From positions 1 to 64,000 of the forward strand of contig JAIKYD010000003.1 of the NCBI GenBank assembly GCA_024683485.1: a stretch of DNA of 64,000 bases, written 5' to 3'. Every line of letters starts with the position of its first letter. Position 1 is the first letter of the stretch. This document shows, piece after piece, positions 1 through 8,669 of the stretch. Made by a program: the position numbers and the translations under genes. This stretch comes from Saccharofermentans sp. (GTDB taxonomy: Bacteria > Bacillota > Clostridia > Saccharofermentanales > Saccharofermentanaceae). The notes beneath the pieces are model-generated. The model had not been told where the DNA came from, ran no database searches, and was given only the letters and a program-made list of their open reading frames with translations.

Positions 1-941
1 GCGCGTGTCTCGAAAAGATCGTTGTGGTGGGTCGAAGTACCGTGAGCATTGATGTAGTCAATGTCAGAGGGCTTTATTCCGGCTTCCCTCATGGCGATTA
101 TCATTGCCTCGCCTGCACCGCTTCCGTCTTCTGCAGGTGAAGTGATGTGATAAGCATCACATGTGGCACCGTATCCCACGATCTCCGCAAGAATGTTGGC
201 GCCTCTTGCCTTGGCATGCTCATAGTTCTCGAGAACGAGTACGCCGGATCCCTCACCGATAACAAAACCGTCTCTGTCCTTGTCGAACGGTCTTGAAGCT
301 GTTTCCGGATCTTCGTTTGTCGAAAGAGCTGTAAGGGCAGCGAAGCCCTGAACTCCGGTCTTGCAGACTGCCGCTTCACATCCGCCGGTGACCATAACAT
401 CAGCATCACCGAACTTGATCGCCTTGAATGCGTCCCCGATCGAGTGAAGACCTGTTGCGCAGGCGGTTACGACACAAGTGTTGATACCCTTCATTCCATA
501 CATGATAGCAATGTTGGCTGATGCCATGTTGGCGATCATCATCGGAATATACATCGGAGCTATCTTTCCGCTCTTCTCGTATCTAACCTGCTCTCTCTCG
601 TGAGCCTGCATCGAACCGATACCGGAACTTACGATAACACCTACTCTGTAAGGGTCCTCCTTCTCCATATCTAGCCCTGACTGCTCTACAGCTTCCTTTG
701 CTGCAGCGACTGCAAAATGAGCGAAAGGCTCCATGCGCTTCATCGTCTTGAAGTCCATATACTGCAGGGGATCAAAATCCTTTACTTCGCAGGCGATCTT
801 AACCTTTGAACTGCTTGTATCGTATTTGGTTATCGGTGCTGTTGCCGCCTTGCCTTTCTTAAGTCCTTCCCAGAAAGACTCAACATTTTTGCCTAAAGGT
901 GTGATCGCACCCATACCGGTTACTACGACTCTGTTTGCCAT
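1..941 (-). CDS. fabF: Beta-ketoacyl-ACP synthase II (FabF), 3' end outside the window
   Basis: Condensing enzyme of type II fatty-acid elongation: it joins malonyl-ACP to a growing acyl-ACP in the cytoplasm. The start is MANRVVVTGMG at 941 and about 313 of the usual 410 residues are visible. The nucleophile lies in VTACATG near residue 162 and the first catalytic His in NAHGTSTHHND near residue 300. The ORF track misses it because no stop occurs before base 1. It is the last visible gene of the fab operon, 104 bases after fabG. The spacer holds a palindrome and no obvious new promoter, so co-transcription is likely. The second catalytic His and the C-terminus lie outside the window. Confidence 0.95.
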   Translation of the reverse strand, partial: MANRVVVTGMGAITPLGKNVESFWEGLKKGKAATAPITKYDTSSSKVKIACEVKDFDPLQYMDFKTMKRMEPFAHFAVAAAKEAVEQSGLDMEKEDPYRVGVIVSSGIGSMQAHEREQVRYEKSGKIAPMYIPMMIANMASANIAIMYGMKGINTCVVTACATGLHSIGDAFKAIKFGDADVMVTGGCEAAVCKTGVQGFAALTALSTNEDPETASRPFDKDRDGFVIGEGSGVLVLENYEHAKARGANILAEIVGYGATCDAYHITSPAEDGSGAGEAMIIAMREAGIKPSDIDYINAHGTSTHHNDLFETR

Positions 942-972
942 TAATAAATTCTCCGTGATTCTTGTTTTCGAT

Positions 973-989
973 AATGCCTGACAGGCATT
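973..989 (-). other. Intercistronic palindrome between fabG and fabF
   Basis: AATGCCTG and CAGGCATT form 8-base arms around one central base in the 104-base fabG-fabF spacer. No T-run follows on the minus strand, so it does not look like an intrinsic terminator. It could be an RNA processing or stability hairpin, but that is inference. Confidence 0.35.
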
Positions 990-1045
990 TAAAGAAGATC
1001 CTGCAGGACCTGAATGTGTATCAGGAACAGCAGTTCCCCTGTTAA

Positions 1046-1792
1046 TTACATATGCATTCCGCCGTCAACGCTCAATACCTGGCCTGTGATGTAAGAAGCA
1101 TCATCAGAGCAGAGGAAGTTAACTGCGTTAGCGATGTCTTCAGGCTGACCGTATCTCTTGAGAGGGATCATTTCGAAGATCGCATTCTTCTGCTTGTCAG
1201 TGAGAACAGCTGTCATGGGAGTCTCAACATATCCGGGAGCGATAGCATTGAACGTGATGTTTCTTGAAGCGAACTCTCTGGCACAAGACTTTGTAACTCC
1301 AATAACTCCTGCCTTTGAAGCAGAATAGTTGACTTGTCCTGCCTGTCCCTCGATGCCTACGATAGAAGAAATACTTACGACTCTTCCCTCTCTCTTCTTC
1401 ATCATGACCGGTGTGCAGTGCTTGATGAAATTGAAAGTACCCTTAAGGTTTACTGCGATGACCGCATCAAAATTCTCTTCTGTCATCTTGAGGAGCAGAC
1501 TGTCTCTTGTGATGCCTGCGTTGTTTACGAGGATATAAATACCACCGAAATCTTCAGCAATCTGGGCAACAGTCTCGCCTACCTTCTCAAAATCAGCGAC
1601 ATTGCACTGATAAGATTTCGCTTCAACACCCAGCGCCTTGACCTCTTCCTCACAATCGCTGCTCATCTCGAGGGGGCAGGCATCAACGATAGCGATGTTA
1701 TAGCCGCTTTTCGCGAGCTTTACTGCGATCGCTCTTCCGATTCCTCTGGAAGCGCCGGTAACGATAGCTGTTTTACGTGTATTCTCTGACAT
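1046..1792 (-). CDS. fabG: 3-oxoacyl-ACP reductase (FabG)
   Basis: NADPH-dependent short-chain dehydrogenase that reduces 3-oxoacyl-ACP to 3-hydroxyacyl-ACP. At 248 residues it has family length. The nucleotide-binding motif TGASRGIGRA is at residues 13-22, NNAG follows near residue 90, and the catalytic Ser and YSASK motifs lie near residues 140-160. The C-terminus ends in TGQVLSVDGGMHM, typical of FabG. An AGGAGGT ribosome site precedes ATG 1792. It sits 18 bases after fabD and before fabF in the fab operon. A second FabG-like gene lies at 5652-6386; this one is the probable housekeeping copy because of its operon position. Confidence 0.95.
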   Translation of the reverse strand: MSENTRKTAIVTGASRGIGRAIAVKLAKSGYNIAIVDACPLEMSSDCEEEVKALGVEAKSYQCNVADFEKVGETVAQIAEDFGGIYILVNNAGITRDSLLLKMTEENFDAVIAVNLKGTFNFIKHCTPVMMKKREGRVVSISSIVGIEGQAGQVNYSASKAGVIGVTKSCAREFASRNITFNAIAPGYVETPMTAVLTDKQKNAIFEMIPLKRYGQPEDIANAVNFLCSDDASYITGQVLSVDGGMHM

Positions 1793-1810
1793 GATCTTTA
1801 CCTCCTTGAA

Positions 1811-2728
1811 TCAGCCTAGTTTTTCCAATAATGATTCCACATCTTCAGGAGTGGAAACACCGATTACCTTGATCGAAGGGACCGTCTTTCTTACAAATCC
1901 TGCGATAGTCTTTCCGGGACCGACTTCGATTATCGTATCAACACCCATCTTCTCGAGTTCATAAAGTGTCTGCTCCCACCTTACCGGGCTTGACACCTGT
2001 GCCTGGAGAAGATCCTTGATCTGCGACTTGTCTGTTATCTTCGAAGCATTTGCATTTGCGAAATAAGGGATCTTAAGATCGTTCATGCATACATTCTCAA
2101 GTTCTTTTCCGAGCTCGTCGCCTGCACCCTTAAGAAGCGGTGAATGGAAAGGTCCTGAGACATTAAGCTCAACCACTTTTTTCGCGCCTGCCTCTTCGAG
2201 CTTGGGCATTGCCTCATGTACTGCTTCCTTTTTGCCCGTGATGACGATCTGTCCGGGGCAGTTGAAGTTTGCCGGCCAGCATCCATCGATCTTGTCCGTT
2301 ACGCTTTCGATAGTCTCAGCGTCCAGACCGATAACTGCCGCCATTGTGCCTTCACCTGCAGGAACAGCATTAGACATGAGTCTACCCCTGATCCTTGTAA
2401 GTCTTACAGCATCCTCAAAACCCAGAGCACCTGCAACATAAAGGCTGCAGTATTCTCCGAGCGACAGGCCTGCCGTTACGTCAGGCTTGATGCCTGCTTC
2501 AAGAAGCGCGTCTGTGATGATGCAGCATGCGGTAACAAGTGCGGGCTGCGTGAATTCCGTTATATTAATGTCTTCGTTGGGCTCGAAAAGCAGTTTGTTC
2601 ATATCGATCCCTGAAGCTTCAGAAGCTTTGGTGATCATGTTCTGATAGCGGCTGTCTGCCTTAACAAAGCCCTCCGCCATTCCGACCTGCTGAACTCCCT
2701 GTCCCGGATAACAAAATGCGATACTCAT
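1811..2728 (-). CDS. fabD: Malonyl-CoA:ACP transacylase (FabD)
   Basis: Transfers malonyl groups from CoA to ACP, which supplies the extender unit for fatty-acid synthesis. The 305 residues begin with the family signature AFCYPGQGVQ. The nucleophilic Ser is in GLSLGEY near residue 94, the Leu variant of the GHSLGE motif that is common in Firmicutes. A conserved His is in GPFHSPLL near residue 200. Its ATG shares one base with the fabK stop (TAATG), so the two are probably translationally coupled. No odd features were seen. Confidence 0.95.
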   Translation of the reverse strand: MSIAFCYPGQGVQQVGMAEGFVKADSRYQNMITKASEASGIDMNKLLFEPNEDINITEFTQPALVTACCIITDALLEAGIKPDVTAGLSLGEYCSLYVAGALGFEDAVRLTRIRGRLMSNAVPAGEGTMAAVIGLDAETIESVTDKIDGCWPANFNCPGQIVITGKKEAVHEAMPKLEEAGAKKVVELNVSGPFHSPLLKGAGDELGKELENVCMNDLKIPYFANANASKITDKSQIKDLLQAQVSSPVRWEQTLYELEKMGVDTIIEVGPGKTIAGFVRKTVPSIKVIGVSTPEDVESLLEKLG

Positions 2729-3660
2729 TATGCTTCAAGTTTCCTTCCTAAAAGCTGATCTGCCTGTTCAAACATTGATTCAATGATGACTTTGGCAGGT
2801 CTTATCTCATTGACAAGACCTGCGATCTGTCCTGCCATGAATGTTCCTTCCTTTGTGTCGCCTTCAACGACTGCCTTGCGGAGACTTCCGACTGTAAGTC
2901 CTTCCAGTTCCTCGAAAGTAACTCCGTTCTGCTCCATCTCAAGATACTTGTTTGAAAGCGCATTTCTGATCTGCCTTACAGGGTGGCCGTAGGTTCTTCC
3001 GGTAACTCTTGTTGAGTTATCCTTTGCCCTGATGACCATATCCTTATAGTTCTCATGAACATTGACTTCGTCGCATGCACAGAACACGGTTCCGCACTGA
3101 ACGCCTTCAGCACCGAGCATAACAGCTGCCGCAACGCCTCTTCCGTCAGCAATACCGCCTGCAGCAATAACAGGAATGGATACCGCATCAACCACCTGGG
3201 GAACCAGAGTCATTGTCGTTGCCTCACCGATATGTCCGCCGGACTCTGTGCCCTCAGCGATAACAGCGTCAGCGCCGCACTGCTGCATTCTTTTCGCGAG
3301 AGCAACGCCCGCAATGACAGGAATAACGATGATGCCTGCTTCCTTCCACATTGCCATATACTTTTCAGGTGAACCTGCACCCGTTGTAACGACCTTTACC
3401 TTCTCTTCGGCAATTACCTTTGCGATCTCGGGAGCTCTGGGATTCATGAGCATGAGATTTACGCCAAACGGCTTATCTGTTGCTTCACGGCACTTTTTGA
3501 TCTGGTCACGGAGCCAGTTCTCATCCGCTCCGCCGACACCGATAATGCCGAGACCGCCTGCCTCTGATACTGCAGCTGCAATGTGCCAGTCTGCAACCCA
3601 GGCCATTCCGCCCTGGAAGATAGGATATTTAATGCCAATCAGATCTGTGATTCTTGTCAT
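2728..3660 (-). CDS. fabK: FMN-dependent enoyl-ACP reductase (FabK)
   Basis: Performs the last, NAD(P)H-dependent reduction of each elongation cycle. At 310 residues it is a TIM-barrel flavoprotein of the nitronate monooxygenase/FabK group. It begins MTRITDLIGIKYPIFQGGMA and has the FMN-binding motifs IAAGGIADGRG and GAEGVQCGT. Its place between fabH and fabD argues for FabK rather than nitronate monooxygenase. FabK replaces FabI in many streptococci and clostridia. AGGAG precedes ATG 3660. In many related operons an acpP gene sits between fabH and fabK, but here the gap is only 32 bases. Confidence 0.93.
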   Translation of the reverse strand: MTRITDLIGIKYPIFQGGMAWVADWHIAAAVSEAGGLGIIGVGGADENWLRDQIKKCREATDKPFGVNLMLMNPRAPEIAKVIAEEKVKVVTTGAGSPEKYMAMWKEAGIIVIPVIAGVALAKRMQQCGADAVIAEGTESGGHIGEATTMTLVPQVVDAVSIPVIAAGGIADGRGVAAAVMLGAEGVQCGTVFCACDEVNVHENYKDMVIRAKDNSTRVTGRTYGHPVRQIRNALSNKYLEMEQNGVTFEELEGLTVGSLRKAVVEGDTKEGTFMAGQIAGLVNEIRPAKVIIESMFEQADQLLGRKLEA

Positions 3661-3692
3661 GTTCCGGAGTCTCCTTTATTTTTTGAAAACGA

Positions 3693-4670
3693 TTAATAAA
3701 CGATGTAGTTAGCGTCCCATGTGAGGCCGGCTCCGAAGCTTGCGAGCACGAGTTTCATGCCCGGCTTGAGCCTGCCGTCCTGCTTCATCTCGGTAAGGAG
3801 CATAGGGATGCTTGCAGAAGATACATTGCCGTACTTGCTGATGTTCATGGGAAATCTTTCGCGCGGGATGCCGAGTTTCTTTGCAGTAGCTTCGATGATC
3901 CTTGCGTTTGCCTGGTGAAGGATGAAATAATCTACGTCATTCTCAAGATCGAAACTGAACTTCTCTGCAAGATCTTTAATGATCTGCGGAACTTCAGTAA
4001 CTGCGAACTTGAATACTTCTCTTCCCTGCATTGCGAAAGAAGTTAATTCCTTAAAGCCTTCCTCTTCCCATCTGTCGGGCTGTCTTGCTGCCTGGCATGT
4101 AAGGCAGTCGCTTCTGTATCCTGAGGATCTCATGATGAACTCATTGCGCTTGATATCTTCAGCCTTAAGAACTGCAGCACCTGCGCCGTCACCGAAAAGG
4201 ATGCATGTTCCTCTGTCCTCAAAGTTTGCGAAATTTGAATTGCACTCAGTACCGATTACAAGAGCAAGCTTGGAGTTTCCTGTCTCAATAAAGCTCTGAA
4301 CGGTGTTGTAAGCTACAATGAATCCGGGGCAAGCGCATACTACGTCGAAGCATCCGCAGTTCTCGGATACACCGAGTTCTCTCTGAACGATGCAAGATAA
4401 AGCAGGTATAACTGTGTCTGAAGTCGTGGATGCCGTAACGATGAAATCAATGTCCTTAGGATCGATCCCCGCATCTTCAACAGCCTTTTTCGCTGCTTCA
4501 ACAGCCATTGTGGACGGTTTCTCAGTTATGTGATCCGCGATATGTCTTTCCTTTATTCCGGTACGCTCGGTAATCCACTCGTCACTCGTATCAAGGAACT
4601 TGGCAAAGTCGTCATTTGTAACGACTTTCTTCGGGACATAAGATCCGAGTCCTATAAATCTGCCTGTCAT
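3693..4670 (-). CDS. fabH: Beta-ketoacyl-ACP synthase III (FabH)
   Basis: Starts each fatty acid by condensing acetyl- or branched acyl-CoA with malonyl-ACP. The 325 residues contain the active-site Cys in VCACPGF near residue 112, HQANARI (His) near residue 250 and YGNVSSASIP (Asn) near residue 280. It is the first gene after the FabT-flanked promoter, so the fab operon reads fabH-fabK-fabD-fabG-fabF. A GAGG ribosome site lies before ATG 4670. The motif reads CACPGF where E. coli-type enzymes have AACAGF. Whether it prefers straight or branched primers cannot be read from the sequence. Confidence 0.95.
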   Translation of the reverse strand: MTGRFIGLGSYVPKKVVTNDDFAKFLDTSDEWITERTGIKERHIADHITEKPSTMAVEAAKKAVEDAGIDPKDIDFIVTASTTSDTVIPALSCIVQRELGVSENCGCFDVVCACPGFIVAYNTVQSFIETGNSKLALVIGTECNSNFANFEDRGTCILFGDGAGAAVLKAEDIKRNEFIMRSSGYRSDCLTCQAARQPDRWEEEGFKELTSFAMQGREVFKFAVTEVPQIIKDLAEKFSFDLENDVDYFILHQANARIIEATAKKLGIPRERFPMNISKYGNVSSASIPMLLTEMKQDGRLKPGMKLVLASFGAGLTWDANYIVY

Positions 4671-4740
4671 TATTAGAACCTCTTTAAACTCTCTATATGC
4701 AAAACCTTATTTGGACATAGTTGTCCCTCAGGCTGAATAG

Positions 4741-4753
4741 TTTGATTGTCAAA
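4741..4753. promoter_or_regulatory. FabT-like operator overlapping the fabH transcription start region
   Basis: TTTGATTGTCAAA is a palindrome with 5-base arms (TTTGA/TCAAA) that matches the core of the FabT (MarR family) site known from streptococci and lactococci. It starts at the downstream end of the predicted -10 box of fabH, where a bound repressor would block initiation. No fabT gene lies in the window. Confidence 0.7.
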
Positions 4754-4782
4754 GTATCCCACAACGGTATTGCTTTTGTCAA
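4753..4782 (-). promoter_or_regulatory. Predicted fabH operon promoter
   Basis: On the minus strand, TTGACA (4782-4777) is followed after 18 bases by GATACT (4758-4753). The palindromes at 4787-4799 and 4741-4753 flank it on both sides, which supports it as the regulated start of the fab operon. The leader to ATG 4670 also holds a small hairpin, GGACA-TAGT-TGTCC, at 4713-4726. Confidence 0.65.
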
Positions 4783-4786
4783 GCGT

Positions 4787-4799
4787 TTTGATAATCAAA
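4787..4799. promoter_or_regulatory. FabT-like operator just upstream of the fabH -35 box
   Basis: TTTGATAATCAAA sits 4 bases upstream of the predicted -35 hexamer. With the flanking bases it reads GTTTTGATAATCAAAC. Its centre is 46 bases from that of the second palindrome, so two bound dimers would bracket the promoter. The match to the FabT consensus is established knowledge; binding here is inferred. Confidence 0.75.
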
Positions 4800-4882
4800 C
4801 TATTTTGCGAAATGCGTTGTTTACTGGGAATTCCGCTGTAATCACCACTGCAGTTTTATCCTGTTTTTCCGTCCAAGGATGG

Positions 4883-5617
4883 TTACTTCTCAAACCGGCT
4901 TGCTGCCCAGCCGCCCTCATTCATATGCGAACTCGTCAACGTCTCAAAGCCCGTAGGTGACAGTATCGGGATCTGAAGTTTCCTGATGGTCTCAGCGCTT
5001 ATCTTATAATCGTTTTCACAGTATTCGGTCCCTGCCCTCTTGACCTCATCAAGATAAACCCGGATCTGCCTTTTTGCCCTTCCGGTCATGAATATCTCAC
5101 CCATGGCGCAGAGGATCGCAGTATATCTGTCCCTGCCTCCGCAGATCAGATCGTACTGCGCAAGAAGAGCCGGGTAAACCGGTTCAAGTTCGACATATCC
5201 ACAGGAACTGATAATTACGAACTTCTTTTCGAAAATCGAATCATCCCTCATCTTGTTAAAGGTCTGCCCGTCATCAGACAATGAACCCATGTAAGGCTCG
5301 GCCAGGGACAGACAGCGGTCTGTCACAGCCTTAAGCTGTGAAGGCATGCCGTAAAAATACAAAGGAAAGCTCTCGATGATGACATCCGACTCCTTGATTG
5401 CGGAAATGATTTCCGCCATATCATCCTTAATTGCACACGTGCCGTCCTTGGATGCCCAGCAGGCAAAACAGCCTCTGCAGGGCTTGATATCCTTTGCATA
5501 AATATCTATCTTCTTCACATCCGTGCCTTCGGGAAAACCGGACACGAACGCATTCGTTACATTGAGCGTATTGCTTCTTTCGAGTTTTGGACTGCCGTTA
5601 AGGATAAGTACTTTCAT
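4883..5617 (-). CDS. Flavodoxin-fold NAD(P)H-dependent FMN oxidoreductase
   Basis: An NADPH-dependent FMN reductase-type protein of 244 residues. The N-terminal MKVLILNGSPK and the later SFPLYFYGMPSQLK are the FMN-phosphate and isoalloxazine-binding loops of this fold. CRGCFACWASKDGTC follows near residue 48, the Cys-rich loop seen in iron-sulfur flavoprotein-like reductases. It is the last gene of the KS-CLF cassette, 34 bases after the ketoreductase, and ends about 80 bases before the fab promoter. In that setting it may reduce a polyketide or acyl intermediate, or supply flavin; the substrate is unknown. The ribosome site is weak. Confidence 0.8.
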   Translation of the reverse strand: MKVLILNGSPKLERSNTLNVTNAFVSGFPEGTDVKKIDIYAKDIKPCRGCFACWASKDGTCAIKDDMAEIISAIKESDVIIESFPLYFYGMPSQLKAVTDRCLSLAEPYMGSLSDDGQTFNKMRDDSIFEKKFVIISSCGYVELEPVYPALLAQYDLICGGRDRYTAILCAMGEIFMTGRAKRQIRVYLDEVKRAGTEYCENDYKISAETIRKLQIPILSPTGFETLTSSHMNEGGWAASRFEK

Positions 5618-5651
5618 CTGATCATTACCATGCCCCGAAAATTTACCCGCA

Positions 5652-6386
5652 TCAGAGGCTCAGACCTCCGTCGAGCACGATCACCTGACCGGTCATATAA
5701 GCAAAAGCTCCCGTAAGGAGGCTCGCAACACAATCCGCAACATCCTCAGCAGTGCCGAAACGCTTCATGGGAACAGCATCAAGATACTTCTCAGCCAGAT
5801 CCCCCGGAATGGACTTGATCATGTCCGTGCCGATAAAGCCGGGAGCTACCGCATTGACCTGGATCCCGTAAGGCGCAAGTTCTTTGGCCATTGTCTGCGT
5901 CAGTGAGTTGACTGCACCCTTTGTCGCACTGTAAACGCACTGGCCGGGAACCGCCAGGACGGAACTTACAGAAGAAACGTTGATTATCTTTCCGCTCTTC
6001 TGTGAGCACATCTTAAGACTAGCAGCCTGTGCGCAGTTTATATATCCCTTGATATTGATATCAAGACTTCTGTCCAGTGATTCCTGCCTGATCATGAGAA
6101 GATATGCATCATCAACAACACCGGCATTATTGATCAGGACATCAATAGTCTCAAAGTTCTTCTTGATATCCTTGAACATAGCTTTGACCTGTGCGATATC
6201 TGACGTATCCGCTTTATATATCTCGCAGCGGACACCTTTGGCTGTTATCTCCTCCTGAGCAGCTTTGGCAGCTTCGTCATTGCTCGCATAATTAAGCGCT
6301 ATGTCATAACCCTCCGAGGCAAGCTTAAGCGATATCGCTTTGCCTATTCCTCTTGAACCGCCTGTGACAACTGCCGTTTTGCCCAT
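5652..6386 (-). CDS. FabG-like ketoreductase of the KS-CLF cassette
   Basis: Short-chain dehydrogenase of 244 residues with TGGSRGIGKA at residues 8-17, NNAG near residue 90, the catalytic Ser run VSSVSSV and YSATK near residues 140-160, and the terminal TGQVIVLDGG. This is the 3-oxoacyl-ACP reductase subfamily. The fab operon already contains a FabG, and this copy lies 19 bases after the two-domain ketosynthase and near an ACP. It is therefore probably the beta-keto reductase of that pathway. AAGGA precedes ATG 6386. The reaction type is well supported, while the acyl substrate is not known. Confidence 0.88.
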   Translation of the reverse strand: MGKTAVVTGGSRGIGKAISLKLASEGYDIALNYASNDEAAKAAQEEITAKGVRCEIYKADTSDIAQVKAMFKDIKKNFETIDVLINNAGVVDDAYLLMIRQESLDRSLDINIKGYINCAQAASLKMCSQKSGKIINVSSVSSVLAVPGQCVYSATKGAVNSLTQTMAKELAPYGIQVNAVAPGFIGTDMIKSIPGDLAEKYLDAVPMKRFGTAEDVADCVASLLTGAFAYMTGQVIVLDGGLSL

Positions 6387-6405
6387 AATGTATTCCTTTC
6401 AGAAA

Positions 6406-8667
6406 TCACGCTTTGGTAAGCAATACTGCCGAGTAAAGCGCACTGGTTCCGAACGAGACAGCTATTCCCGTCTCTAATCTGCCTTCATAAATATCCTTGG
6501 CAAGCATCGCAAACTGCATCGAAGAAGATGCCGCTCTCGCTTCACCGTAATCCTTCTTTACAAGTTTGACTTCGATACCGTCTCCGAAGATCTTCTTATA
6601 GACTTCCATCTCGAATTCATCGACTTTCCTGATACCGTTTCCGAATCCATAGATACAGGACACATCCGAAGCCTTCATCCCTGCTTCGTCCAGAACGTTC
6701 TCAATAGCCTTTACGAGCGCCTTCTCTGAAAGCCTCAGATTGTCAGTCCTGTCACCCGAAGTATCTCTGGTTGAAGAGAAGCCTGCGATCTTGGCATAAC
6801 GCTTTGCTCCTCTTTCAGCGGCGCTTGAATCCTTCTCGATAACGCAGGTTACCGAGCCTTCACCCAAAGTCATGCCGCCTTCACCTGTAAAGCCCAGATC
6901 GAGGTATATCTCATCATCAATATCAGTGCATTCGTCTGTTCCCGATGCGAGCATAATGTTCTCATAACCGAACAATATCGCGCCTGCTGCAGCGCAGACA
7001 CTCTGGAGACCTGACTGGAATCCGTTTGCGATAGTAACGTTATAGCCCTTGATGCCGGTGGCAATCGAGAGATATCCGCCTGCTGCATTATAAACGGTGT
7101 TCGGGAAAGCAAAAGCACTTCCCTTATCGATGCCGTCCCTTATGATGCCCTTCTGGAAATTGGCGATCTCCGTCATCGGGCCGTCATTGGTTCCTATGCA
7201 GATTCCGATTATTCCCTCATTCTCGTCAGTAACGGTAATGCCGGCATCTTCCAAAGCCTTGATCCCGCTCAGAAGCTGGAGTTGTGATAATCTGTCGAGT
7301 TTTCTTAAGAACGCGGACTTGACGCCGTAAGCCTTGAAAATATCCGTATCAAGGTTTGCAATATAGTCACCGGTATCAGCATCAAATTCGCCGCTTACGA
7401 TCCCTATGCCTGTAACGTAAAGACTTTGCTTGGGGCATAAGAGATTAAGCACATTCGGATCTTTTGCGAAAACTATGCTCGCATTGTTGCCTCCGAAGGC
7501 AAAAGAATTCGACATCGCATACTTAATGTCCTTTTGACAGGGCTTATTGGCAATAAAGTTGATGTCACCTGACTTCTCTTCCAATACTTTAAGGTCTTCT
7601 TCTGAATATCCCGTCGTCGGAGGAAGCTTGCCTTCAGTAAGGGCTTTGACGGTGATGACCGCCTCAATAGCTCCTGCAGCTCCGAGGCAGTGTCCTGTCA
7701 TGGACTTCGTGGAACTTACATAAAGATCCTTGTTATCCTCGAAAACCGTTTTCAAAGAAAGGAATTCCGACTCATCATTTTTTGCCGTACCGGTACCGTG
7801 AGCATTTACGTAATCGATATCAGTAAACTTGAGACCGGAGTTCCTGACCGCGCGTGTGATAACGCTCATCTGGCCTTCACCGTCAGGTCTCGGGGCGGTT
7901 ATATGGTAAGCGTCCGAACTGACGCCGGAACCTAAGACATCACAGTATATTTTCGCGCCACGCTTAACAGCATGCTCGTAACTCTCAACGACAAGCACAC
8001 CGGCACCTTCGCCCAATGTGATCCCGTCACTGTGGTTGAAGGGGGAACAGTCGGAAGGGGCCAATGCCCTTAATGCGTGGAACCCTGAATATGCAAGAGA
8101 TGAGAAAGAATCGCACCCGCCTGCAAGGAAGATCTCACCCTTGCCGCCTCTTATGAGGTCTATGGCAAGAGCAATGCTCAGTGTACCTGCAGCACAGGCA
8201 TTTACTATATTGGCGGTTATTCCGCCGGCATTATAATAATCGGCGACATTGCCGGCAATAACAGAGGCAGGCATTGATTTAAGGTCGTCATATTCGCCCT
8301 TCTCGCCTTTTGCTTTCTGGCCGTAATATTTCTCAACACAGGCAGCTCCTGCGATACAGCTTCCGAGCAGTACACCTATCTCAGAAGCATCCTCGGAATT
8401 CATATCGATCCCGGCATCTTTTATTGCCTCTCCGGCCGCCTTTATACCCAGAGCGGTAGTCCTGTCGTATTTGCCGCCTGCCATTTCCATATCTGAAAGC
8501 TTTACTTCAGCTCCCTTATGCGAATAACAGTCGGAAGTATCAAAACTTGCCGCATCAGCAATACCGGATCTGCCTGTCAGCGCAGCTTCAAAGCATTCAT
8601 CGACATTATCACCGATAGCGCAGACAAGTCCTAATCCGGTGATAACGCAGCGCTTCTCGTTCAGCAT
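6406..8667 (-). CDS. Two-domain ketosynthase: active KS fused to a Cys-less KS (KS-CLF-like)
   Basis: A 753-residue protein made of two tandem FabF-like thiolase-fold units. The first (about 1-405) has a full catalytic set: Cys in VNACAAGT near residue 160, His in NAHGTGT and His in KSMTGHCLGAAG, with the C-terminal SFAFGGNN loop. The second (about 415-753) keeps the fold (TGIGIVSG, ALEDAGI, FPNTVYNAAGG), but the Cys position is changed to Phe in IANGFQSG. That pattern matches KS-alpha/KS-beta (chain-length factor) pairs of type II polyketide and aryl-polyene systems, here in one chain. It lies 2 bases from the ACP gene. GAGGA precedes ATG 8667. The product is unknown. Confidence 0.85.
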   Translation of the reverse strand: MLNEKRCVITGLGLVCAIGDNVDECFEAALTGRSGIADAASFDTSDCYSHKGAEVKLSDMEMAGGKYDRTTALGIKAAGEAIKDAGIDMNSEDASEIGVLLGSCIAGAACVEKYYGQKAKGEKGEYDDLKSMPASVIAGNVADYYNAGGITANIVNACAAGTLSIALAIDLIRGGKGEIFLAGGCDSFSSLAYSGFHALRALAPSDCSPFNHSDGITLGEGAGVLVVESYEHAVKRGAKIYCDVLGSGVSSDAYHITAPRPDGEGQMSVITRAVRNSGLKFTDIDYVNAHGTGTAKNDESEFLSLKTVFEDNKDLYVSSTKSMTGHCLGAAGAIEAVITVKALTEGKLPPTTGYSEEDLKVLEEKSGDINFIANKPCQKDIKYAMSNSFAFGGNNASIVFAKDPNVLNLLCPKQSLYVTGIGIVSGEFDADTGDYIANLDTDIFKAYGVKSAFLRKLDRLSQLQLLSGIKALEDAGITVTDENEGIIGICIGTNDGPMTEIANFQKGIIRDGIDKGSAFAFPNTVYNAAGGYLSIATGIKGYNVTIANGFQSGLQSVCAAAGAILFGYENIMLASGTDECTDIDDEIYLDLGFTGEGGMTLGEGSVTCVIEKDSSAAERGAKRYAKIAGFSSTRDTSGDRTDNLRLSEKALVKAIENVLDEAGMKASDVSCIYGFGNGIRKVDEFEMEVYKKIFGDGIEVKLVKKDYGEARAASSSMQFAMLAKDIYEGRLETGIAVSFGTSALYSAVLLTKA

Positions 8668-8669
8668 CT

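Noticed and set aside
101-409. ORF on the minus strand, 102 residues
   Set aside because: It is a shadow frame inside fabF, which runs off the window edge and is not in the track.
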